A DNA stretch of 8,590 nt from Syntrophomonadaceae bacterium (GTDB lineage: Bacteria; Bacillota; Syntrophomonadia; Syntrophomonadales; Syntrophomonadaceae): the NCBI GenBank assembly GCA_028683995.1, contig JAQUGU010000064.1:1-8590 (forward strand), read 5' to 3'. A program made the translations under genes and the position numbers. The notes under the pieces were generated by a model. The model was given only the letters and a program-made list of their open reading frames with translations, was not told where the DNA came from and searched no databases. Below are positions 1-5,272 of the stretch, piece by piece. Each line of letters opens with the position of its first letter. Within the stretch, counting starts at the first letter, position 1.

Positions 1-1715
1 AATCCCTTATCGAAAGTCCATATATGATTTATGTGATTGTAGACAAGGATGGGATAATTACAGCTGTTAACAGGACTTATCTGGATGCCTACGGTTTAAA
101 GAAGGATGAAGTGCTGGGCAAGCACATCCTGGAAATAGTGCCAAACTCGGGGCTGCCGGCTATTCTGAAAACCGGACACGTCGAAGAAGCCATTATCTGG
201 CCTATAAATGGACGGGATACTATTATGAGCCGGCTGCCGGTTATCAAAGACGGGGAAGTTATAGGAGCCATTGCCAAAAGCTTGTTCCTGGATATGTCCG
301 GGGCCAAGATTCTAATGCATAAACTACAGGAAACGGAAAAGGAATTCCGGGCTATTTCCGAGGCTTTAATTGAAAGCCCCTACATGGTTTATGTCATAGT
401 TGATAAAGATGGTATAATTACCGCCATGAATCAGACCTATCTGGATGCGTTGGGGTTGAAAAAGAGCCAGGTGGTGGGTGAGCGTATTCTGGAAATTACC
501 CCTGACTCTCAATTGCCGGAAATCCTCAAGACCGGACGCATAGACGAGGCGGATGTATATCCTATCAACGGTAAAGACACCATAGTAACTCGTCTGCCCA
601 TTATCAAAGACGGTCAAATCATCGGGGCTATTGCCCGAAGCCTGTTTATGGATATGTCCGGGGCTAAAATCCTGATGAAAAAATTGCAGGAAACCGAAAG
701 AGAGTTAAATATATACAAAGAAGAAGTGCGCCAGGGCTACCGGGCAACATGGCAATTTAAGGATCTGATTGGCAACAATATCCAATTCCTGAGAGTTAAA
801 TCCATTGCTGAACAATTGTCCCATACAGAATCCACTTTACTTATAACCGGTGAAAGCGGCACTGGCAAGGAATTGTTTGCCCATGCCATTCATAACTCCA
901 GCAACCGCAGTTTACATCCCTTTGTCAGAATAAACTGTGCTGCCCTGCCTGAGAATCTTCTGGAATCCGAGCTGTTTGGCTATGAAGAGGGGGCCTTTAC
1001 TGGAGCGATGAAGGGGGGAAAACCGGGTAAATTTGAATTAGCCATGGGTGGAACCATATTTCTTGATGAAATAGGCGACATGCCGCTGAGTATGCAGACC
1101 AAGCTATTATCCGTATTGCAGGATAGAATGGTTGAAAGAGTGGGAGCAACCAAGCCCATATATATTAATGTTCGGGTTATAGCCGCCACCAACCGCGACC
1201 TGGAGCAAATGGTAGCTGATGAGAAATTCCGTCAAGACCTTTATTATCGTTTGAATGTGGTGAGGCTGAATATTCCTCCTTTAAGAGAAAGGACTAATGA
1301 TATTCCCATCCTGGTAAATGCCCTTATGTTCAAAATAAACAAGCGATTAGGTACCAAGATTAATAAAATTTCTTTTAAAACCATTGAGCTTATGCAAAAT
1401 TATGCCTGGCCGGGCAATGTCCGGGAATTAGAGAATTTGCTGGAGAGAGCGCTGAATCTGGCGGATATGAACTGTGAAAACAGCATTACTATAAAACATT
1501 TTCCTATTTTGGTAGAGAAGAGCAGCTTGAGAGATGAAGAGGATGCTGCTTATCCAGCCACACTTCCAGACGCTATAGAACAATTGGAAAAAAAAATAAT
1601 CTTTCAAGCTCTAGAAAAGACTAATGGCAACAAAGTTCAAACAGCTAAATTGCTGGGCATTTATACTTCAGCACTATACCGTAAATTAGAAAAATATGGT
1701 TTGGATCAATTATAA
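1..1715 (+). CDS. Sigma-54-dependent transcriptional activator with tandem PAS domains (5' end cut by window edge)
   Basis: This is an enhancer-binding protein that would use ATP hydrolysis to open RpoN-RNA polymerase promoters. The reading frame is open from base 3, so the ATG at 24 lies inside the first PAS domain and is not the real start. Counting from that ATG, PAS 1 covers about residues 1-95 and PAS 2 about 119-215, each followed by a charged helical linker. The AAA+ domain covers about 253-475, with Walker A GESGTGKE (276-283), sigma-54-contacting GAFTGA (323-328) and Walker B FLDE (346-349). The sequence PPLRER and the WPGNVREL motif of this family follow. The last 31 residues (NGNKVQTAKLLGI...LYRKLEKYGL) are a Fis-type helix-turn-helix. 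There is no response-regulator receiver domain in the visible part, so control is probably by a ligand or redox signal sensed by the PAS domains. The downstream sigma-54 promoter makes the butyrate operon its likely target (inference). Confidence 0.93.
   Translation, partial: SLIESPYMIYVIVDKDGIITAVNRTYLDAYGLKKDEVLGKHILEIVPNSGLPAILKTGHVEEAIIWPINGRDTIMSRLPVIKDGEVIGAIAKSLFLDMSGAKILMHKLQETEKEFRAISEALIESPYMVYVIVDKDGIITAMNQTYLDALGLKKSQVVGERILEITPDSQLPEILKTGRIDEADVYPINGKDTIVTRLPIIKDGQIIGAIARSLFMDMSGAKILMKKLQETERELNIYKEEVRQGYRATWQFKDLIGNNIQFLRVKSIAEQLSHTESTLLITGESGTGKELFAHAIHNSSNRSLHPFVRINCAALPENLLESELFGYEEGAFTGAMKGGKPGKFELAMGGTIFLDEIGDMPLSMQTKLLSVLQDRMVERVGATKPIYINVRVIAATNRDLEQMVADEKFRQDLYYRLNVVRLNIPPLRERTNDIPILVNALMFKINKRLGTKINKISFKTIELMQNYAWPGNVRELENLLERALNLADMNCENSITIKHFPILVEKSSLRDEEDAAYPATLPDAIEQLEKKIIFQALEKTNGNKVQTAKLLGIYTSALYRKLEKYGLDQL
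3..710 (+). repeat. Tandem duplication of a PAS-domain module, period 360 bp
   Basis: The stretch starting SLIESPYM at base 3 recurs as ALIESPYM 360 bases (120 codons) later. By hand alignment about three quarters of residues are identical over about 110 positions, and the DNA is visibly similar too (for example gatatgtccggggc at both 292 and 652). Blocks such as YVIVDKDGIITA, DMSGAKILM and KLQETE are kept exactly. The first copy begins at the window edge, so a third copy upstream cannot be excluded. Confidence 0.9.
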
Positions 1716-1728
1716 GATCTTTTTATTA
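1701..1728 (+). terminator. Weak possible terminator after the regulator gene
   Basis: The sequence GATC, eight bases, GATC then TTTTTATT straddles the stop codon of the regulator. The stem is only four base pairs, so termination here is doubtful; the T-run is the main support. Confidence 0.2.
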
Positions 1729-1763
1729 TTAGTATCCTATTTTGGTTCACGACCATATATAGC

Positions 1764-1787
1764 CATATCAACATTATTATTGATATG
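1764..1787. repeat. Perfect inverted repeat, possible upstream activator site
   Basis: The arms CATATCAA (1764-1771) and TTGATATG (1780-1787) are perfect 8-base complements around an 8-base centre. It lies about 290 bases upstream of the predicted sigma-54 start site, within range for an enhancer acting by DNA looping. Function as an operator is inference. Confidence 0.45.
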
Positions 1788-1834
1788 ACCAGCCATACCT
1801 CCCCGAAATACCTTCATAATCACATGGCAATTAT

Positions 1835-1863
1835 TTGAAGTATTGCAGGTATCCTATTATGAT
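1835..1863 (+). promoter_or_regulatory. Possible sigma-A promoter
   Basis: TTGAAG (1835-1840) and TATGAT (1858-1863) are separated by exactly 17 bases; they match the consensus at 4 of 6 and 5 of 6 positions. Transcription would start near 1870, run toward the operon and meet the hairpin-plus-T-run at 1972-2006. The region is AT-rich, so a chance match is possible. Confidence 0.4.
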
Positions 1864-1971
1864 ATACCCCTTGAAATGTCGATTATAGTCATCATTAAGC
1901 CATTCATGGCTATAGTTACCTATATGATTTTGAGATACTAACAAGCTAAATAAATAACGGATTAATGTGGG

Positions 1972-2006
1972 GCGACATACTGTAGAAATGCGGCATGTCG
2001 CTTTTT
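1972..2006 (+). terminator. Hairpin followed by five T: terminator or activator site
   Basis: GCGACAT (1972-1978) pairs perfectly with ATGTCGC (1995-2001) across a 16-base loop, and TTTTT follows at once. That is the form of an intrinsic terminator, which would stop read-through from the regulator or from the possible promoter at 1835-1863. Its centre is also about 77 bases upstream of the predicted sigma-54 start, so the same symmetric pair could be a protein binding site. The 7-bp stem and long loop make termination moderate at best. Confidence 0.5.
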
Positions 2007-2037
2007 GCTGCATTTATTCATACCTCCTCGGGGTGGT

Positions 2038-2053
2038 TGGCATACATGTTGCT
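2038..2053 (+). promoter_or_regulatory. Sigma-54 (RpoN) -24/-12 promoter of the butyrate operon
   Basis: TGGCATACATGTTGCT matches the consensus TGGCACG-N4-TTGCW with the invariant GG (2039-2040) and GC (2051-2052) at the correct 12-base spacing; only the two bases after TGGCA differ. Transcription is predicted to begin near 2064, giving a leader of about 180 bases before the first gene. An RpoN activator gene lies immediately upstream and no other GG/GC pair at this spacing was seen in the control region, which strengthens the call. Confidence 0.85.
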
Positions 2054-2118
2054 TTAAATAGAGAGGAGAAGATAAGAAGCCAATTTACTGCTTTTTATGC
2101 AGAGTTTTTAATTTATCG

Positions 2119-2163
2119 AAAGGAGGGGGAGGAATTTTATTGGCAGTTCCCGTTTTTGGATAA
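2119..2163 (+). other. Strong ribosome-binding-like tract with a 7-codon leader frame
   Basis: The purine run AAAGGAGGGGGAGG (2119-2132) is a strong match to the anti-Shine-Dalgarno sequence but is not followed by a real gene. A TTG seven bases on opens a short frame, LAVPVFG then TAA (2140-2163). It sits inside the predicted operon leader and overlaps the leader hairpin. It might be a leader peptide, a remnant of a lost gene or a ribosome standby site; none is shown. Confidence 0.3.
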
Positions 2164-2182
2164 TTAGTATGAAAACAGGAAC
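2146..2182 (+). promoter_or_regulatory. Stem-loop in the operon leader
   Basis: GTTCC-C-GTTTT (2146-2156) pairs with AAAAC-A-GGAAC (2172-2182): two 5-bp helices separated by one C/A mismatch, with a 15-base loop. It ends 44 bases before the Shine-Dalgarno of the first gene and has no T-run, so it is not a terminator. A role in translation control or transcript stability is inference. Confidence 0.5.
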
Positions 2183-2242
2183 GATAGGTTAAGCCCGCCG
2201 GGTATGGGGGTAATTATTTATTAAATGAGGAGGTTTATCTTA

Positions 2243-3091
2243 ATGGCCATTAACAAAATTGGAATGTTGGGTGCAGGAACAATGGGACAAGGTATCGCTT
2301 GGGCTCTGGCAGCTGCCGGCAAGAAGGTAGTACTTTATGATATCAAAAAAGAATTTATCGATAGAGCCATAAATGCAATTGGCAAAAGTCTGGGTAAGGC
2401 TGAAGAGAAAGGCAAAGCTGCTCCCGGAACCAAAGATACTGTATTGGGAAATATTTTTGGAACCGATAAATTCGAGGACCTGAAAGACGTTGATTTCATA
2501 GTCGAGGGTGTTTTCGAAAATATGGATGTCAAAAAAGATGTCTACACCAAACTGGACGCTTTGCTGGCACCTGAAGTAATAATCGCTACTAATACATCAT
2601 CTCTTTCCATTACCGAAATAGCAGCCATAACCAAAAGACCAGATAAAGTCGTAGGCATGCATTTCTTCAACCCAGCCAATGTAATGAAATTGGTTGAAGT
2701 GATTCCTGCCCTGCAAACCTCCGCAGAAACCGTACAAACAGTGGTTGATCTTTCCATAGAAATCGGTAAGAAACCAGTAAAGGTTAAAGAAGGACCCGGG
2801 TTTGTTGTCAACCGTATCCTGGTGCCCACCATCAATGAAGGCTGTGCCATCCTTTATGAAGGCCTGGCTACTGCTGAAGATATTGATACAGCTATGAAAT
2901 TTGGGGCTGGATGGCCTATGGGACCGCTTACCCTGTGCGATCTGGTAGGTGGTGACATTGCTCTGGCCGTTATGAATACCTTGTATGATGAAACCGGAGA
3001 CCCCAAATATCGTCCCTCTGGACTGTTAAAACAGTATGTCCGTGCCGGCTGGCTGGGGATGAAAACCAAAAAGGGTTTCTATGAATATTAA
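2243..3091 (+). CDS. hbd: 3-hydroxybutyryl-CoA dehydrogenase
   Basis: This soluble enzyme interconverts 3-hydroxybutyryl-CoA and acetoacetyl-CoA with NAD(P), the third step of butyrate oxidation. The product is 282 residues, the usual length for the bacterial single-function enzyme. An ATG at 2225 is also in frame, but it would place GAGGAGG (2227-2233) inside the gene; that sequence is the Shine-Dalgarno, nine bases before ATG 2243, so the later start is chosen. The N-terminal Rossmann fold shows GAGTMG (residues 10-15). NTSSLSI and the HFFNP signature follow, with catalytic His140 and its partner Glu152. The C-terminal domain contains the NEG and GPLTLCDLVG segments and ends in GFYEY. It is the first gene of the operon behind the sigma-54 promoter. 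Confidence 0.96.
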   Translation: MAINKIGMLGAGTMGQGIAWALAAAGKKVVLYDIKKEFIDRAINAIGKSLGKAEEKGKAAPGTKDTVLGNIFGTDKFEDLKDVDFIVEGVFENMDVKKDVYTKLDALLAPEVIIATNTSSLSITEIAAITKRPDKVVGMHFFNPANVMKLVEVIPALQTSAETVQTVVDLSIEIGKKPVKVKEGPGFVVNRILVPTINEGCAILYEGLATAEDIDTAMKFGAGWPMGPLTLCDLVGGDIALAVMNTLYDETGDPKYRPSGLLKQYVRAGWLGMKTKKGFYEY

Positions 3092-3142
3092 AATCAAATA
3101 GTAAATAAATCAGATGCCAAACGGACGAGAGGGGGAAAAATC

Positions 3143-3925
3143 ATGGCATATGAGAACATCATTCTTGAAAAAGAGGATTATTTAGCAATCCTTTATATCA
3201 ACCGTCCCAAAGCTCTAAATGCCCTGAACAAAGATACCTTAACCGAGATTAGAAGTGCCATAGAAGATGTAAGCGCCGATGAGGCCATAAGGGTGATGAT
3301 TATTACCGGCAGCGGCGACAAGGCATTCGTGGCCGGCGCAGATATCGCCTACATGCAGCCCCTATCCGGCGTGGAAGCACGTGAATTCTCCGCCTACGGA
3401 GAGAAAATCATGCGCATGCTGGAGATAATGGAAAAGCCGGTCATTGCAGCCATAAAAGGATTTGCCCTGGGAGGCGGGTGCGAATTGGCTATGGCATGTG
3501 ACATAAGGCTGGCGGCAGACAATGCCTTGTTTGCCCAACCCGAAGTAGGTCTGGGGGTTATCCCGGGCTTCGGCGGCACCCAGCGTCTACCCCGTTTAAT
3601 AGGTGAAGGACGGGCCAAAGAGCTTACTTATACAGCTGATAATATCAAGGCCGATGAAGCTTATCGCTTGGGACTCGTCAACCACGTATACCCTGCTGAT
3701 CAACTAATGGATGAAGCCAGGAAGATGGCCGCCAAGATTGCTAAAAAAGCACCCCTGGCGGTGGGATACGCCAAATATGCAATTGGTAAGGGAATGCAGG
3801 CCGACCTGGATACGGCTATGGGTATAGAAGCGGATATGTTTGGAATGTGTTGTTCTACCCTGGATCAAAAGGAAGGCATGGGAGCTTTCCTGGAAAAGAG
3901 AAAACCGGTATTTCAGAATAAATAA
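3143..3925 (+). CDS. crt: Enoyl-CoA hydratase (crotonase, short-chain)
   Basis: This enzyme adds water to crotonyl-CoA to give 3-hydroxybutyryl-CoA. The 260-residue product has the crotonase-fold landmarks in order: the N-terminal INRPKALNAL, the AFVAGADI segment (61-68) that helps form the CoA and oxyanion site, and the GFALGGGCELAMACD signature (106-120). PEVGLGVIPGFGGTQRLPR follows from 133. Both catalytic glutamates of true hydratases are present, Glu114 and Glu134, with the 20-residue spacing seen in rat crotonase (144/164). That favours hydratase over the isomerase or hydrolase members of the superfamily. The start has GAGAGGGGG a few bases upstream. It lies 51 bases after the hbd gene in the same direction. 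Confidence 0.95.
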   Translation: MAYENIILEKEDYLAILYINRPKALNALNKDTLTEIRSAIEDVSADEAIRVMIITGSGDKAFVAGADIAYMQPLSGVEAREFSAYGEKIMRMLEIMEKPVIAAIKGFALGGGCELAMACDIRLAADNALFAQPEVGLGVIPGFGGTQRLPRLIGEGRAKELTYTADNIKADEAYRLGLVNHVYPADQLMDEARKMAAKIAKKAPLAVGYAKYAIGKGMQADLDTAMGIEADMFGMCCSTLDQKEGMGAFLEKRKPVFQNK

Positions 3926-3956
3926 TTTCCACGAAATTAATTAAGGGGGATTTTAA

Positions 3957-5168
3957 ATGATGAAGGAGATTCAAGACGTTGTTATTGTTAGCGCGTGTAG
4001 AACACCTATTGCTAGATTTCAGGGCAGCCTCAAAGATGTCCAAGCATTAGATTTGGCTATCACCGTAGCTAAAGAAGCTATCAACAGAGCGGGTATTGCC
4101 GCGGATACTATTGATGAAATCGTAATGGGTGAGGTATATCCCCATATGCAGGGATCACTTCCTGCACGCCAGGTCGGTATGGCGGTGGGTCTGCCGGTTA
4201 GAAGTAATGCCTGCAACGTAAACCAGAACTGTGCTTCAGGTATGCGGGCACTGGATATAGCAATAAACCATATTCAACTGGGTAAAACCGATATTGGTCT
4301 GGTTGTAGGGGTAGAGAGTATGACCAATGCTCCCTATATGCTGCCCAAAGCCAGAATGGGTTATCGGATGGGCCCAGGCAGTGTTGAAGATGCCATGATT
4401 CATGATGGATTGTTTGACAGATTAGTACCCGGGCATATGGGTCTGACCGCTGAAAATATTGCGGAAAAATACGGTATTACTCGTGAAGAATGTGATGAGT
4501 TAGCTCTTTTAAGCCATCAACGTGCTACACGGGCTACCCAGGATGGAACCTTCCAGCGGGAAATAGTGCCGGTGGAACTTAAGTCCAGAAAAGGCGTCAA
4601 GTTATATGAAAAAGATGAGCATATGATTCCTGATGCCAACATTGAAGCCATGTCCAAGCTGCCGGCCGCCTTTAAAAAGGGTGGAGTCGTAACGGCGGCC
4701 AATGCTTCCGGGGTTAACGATGCGGCTGCCGCTGTAATCGTAATGTCCAAAGCCAAAGCGCTGGAATTAGGACTAAAACCCTTGATGAAACTGATAAACA
4801 TCTGTGCTGAAGGGGTAGCTCCGGAATTAATGGGCCTGGGTCCGGCAGTTGCCATTCCCAAATGCTTAAAAGAAGCCGGCATGAAGTATGAAGACGTGGA
4901 ATATTGGGAGATCAATGAAGCCTTTGCTTCACAGTTTATAGGTGTCGGCAAAATGCTCAAGGAAGATTTCGGCATTGAAATGGATCTGAGCAAGGTTAAT
5001 GTTAATGGCTCCGGAATTGGTCTCGGTCACCCGGTAGGATGTACCGCCTTACGGATCATTGTATCTCTGTACTATGAACTGGAAAAACAGGGTAAGACCA
5101 TTGGAGGAGCTTCACTCTGTGTTGGTGGCGGACCAGCGCTGTGTTCCCTTTGGACTAGAGATATATAG
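3957..5168 (+). CDS. Acetyl-CoA acetyltransferase (thiolase)
   Basis: This enzyme cleaves acetoacetyl-CoA with CoA to two acetyl-CoA, the last step of butyrate oxidation, or condenses them in reverse. The product has 403 residues, close to the family's usual 390-400. The nucleophilic Cys92 lies in NQNCASGMRALD, the NEAFA motif is present, the catalytic His358 is in GLGHPVGC, and the second cysteine, Cys388, is in LCVGGGPALC. The C-terminal loops differ from the common forms (NVNGSGIGLGHPVGCTA instead of NxNGGAIALGHPxGASG), so it is a divergent branch of the thiolase family. Substrate range beyond C4 cannot be judged. AAGGGGG (3943-3949) precedes two adjacent ATGs; the first has the better spacing (7). 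The gene follows crotonase by 31 bases. Confidence 0.94.
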   Translation: MMKEIQDVVIVSACRTPIARFQGSLKDVQALDLAITVAKEAINRAGIAADTIDEIVMGEVYPHMQGSLPARQVGMAVGLPVRSNACNVNQNCASGMRALDIAINHIQLGKTDIGLVVGVESMTNAPYMLPKARMGYRMGPGSVEDAMIHDGLFDRLVPGHMGLTAENIAEKYGITREECDELALLSHQRATRATQDGTFQREIVPVELKSRKGVKLYEKDEHMIPDANIEAMSKLPAAFKKGGVVTAANASGVNDAAAAVIVMSKAKALELGLKPLMKLINICAEGVAPELMGLGPAVAIPKCLKEAGMKYEDVEYWEINEAFASQFIGVGKMLKEDFGIEMDLSKVNVNGSGIGLGHPVGCTALRIIVSLYYELEKQGKTIGGASLCVGGGPALCSLWTRDI

Positions 5169-5183
5169 AGCCTCCTCTCTATA
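5164..5183 (+). promoter_or_regulatory. Stem-loop overlapping the thiolase stop codon
   Basis: TATAGAG (5164-5170) pairs perfectly with CTCTATA (5177-5183). The 6-base loop is CCTCCT, which in RNA is complementary to a Shine-Dalgarno AGGAGG. The thiolase stop codon TAG (5166-5168) is inside the left arm. It has no T-run and is mostly A-T paired. Confidence 0.4.
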
Positions 5184-5192
5184 ATCTATATT

Positions 5193-5223
5193 GTAGGTGA
5201 TGGTCTTATTGGGCCTCACCTAC
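5193..5223 (+). promoter_or_regulatory. Intergenic stem-loop between thiolase and acyl-CoA dehydrogenase
   Basis: GTAGGTGA (5193-5200) and TCACCTAC (5216-5223) form a perfect 8-bp stem with a 15-base loop. Two more G-C pairs (GG 5202-5203 with CC 5214-5215) can form inside after a bulge. CTCTTTAAAA follows, which is too short a T-tract for a good terminator. It could stabilise the upstream mRNA 3' end, attenuate read-through, or mark a processing site that uncouples the two halves of the operon. Confidence 0.55.
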
Positions 5224-5272
5224 CTCTTTAAAATGATGAAAAAATAAATGATAAAGATGGAGGGAATAAATA

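Larger units (their letters stand above)
1758..1914. repeat. Inverted pair TATAGCCAT / ATGGCTATA
   Basis: TATAGCCAT at 1758-1766 recurs as its exact reverse complement ATGGCTATA at 1906-1914. The core AGCCAT also appears at 1791-1796 and, as a palindrome AGCCAT-TC-ATGGCT, at 1898-1911. Repetition of one 6-9 base word in both orientations upstream of a sigma-54 promoter suggests a half-site for a DNA-binding protein, perhaps the adjacent activator; this is not proven. Confidence 0.4.
1716..2242 (+). promoter_or_regulatory. Gene-free control region between the regulator and the butyrate operon
   Basis: This stretch of 527 bases holds no credible gene: the longest plus-strand open frame (1967-2167, GTG start) has no ribosome binding site, runs across the hairpin and the sigma-54 promoter, and encodes nothing recognisable. 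It contains four inverted repeats (1758-1766 with 1906-1914, 1764-1787, 1898-1911, 1972-2001). It also has a 10-base direct repeat GTATCCTATT (1732-1741 and 1849-1858), a possible sigma-A promoter, a sigma-54 promoter and the operon leader. The density of symmetric elements fits binding sites for an enhancer-binding activator. Confidence 0.75.

Noticed and set aside
1825..1848. TGGCAA ... TTGCAG as a second sigma-54 promoter
   Set aside because: The GG-to-GC distance is 19 bases instead of the required 12, so RpoN would not recognise it.
1992..2008. CGGCATG ... TTTTTGC as a sigma-54 promoter
   Set aside because: GG (1992-1993) and GC (2007-2008) are 15 bases apart rather than 12, and the first base of the -24 box is C; it overlaps the hairpin.
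2141..2156. TGGCAG...GTTTT in the leader as another -24/-12 element
   Set aside because: The -24 half is good but the position where GC is required reads TT, so the -12 half is absent.
1967..2167. 66-codon open frame with GTG start in the control region
   Set aside because: It has no ribosome binding site, spans the T-run hairpin and the sigma-54 promoter, and its product shows no recognisable features; better explained as regulatory DNA.
2225..2242. Upstream ATG for 3-hydroxybutyryl-CoA dehydrogenase (six residues longer)
   Set aside because: The added codons are the Shine-Dalgarno GAGGAGG itself, and the protein family starts just before the glycine-rich loop, as with ATG 2243.
4517..4993. 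158-codon minus-strand frame inside the thiolase gene
   Set aside because: It is antisense to a well-supported thiolase and has no recognisable motifs; such frames are common opposite coding DNA.
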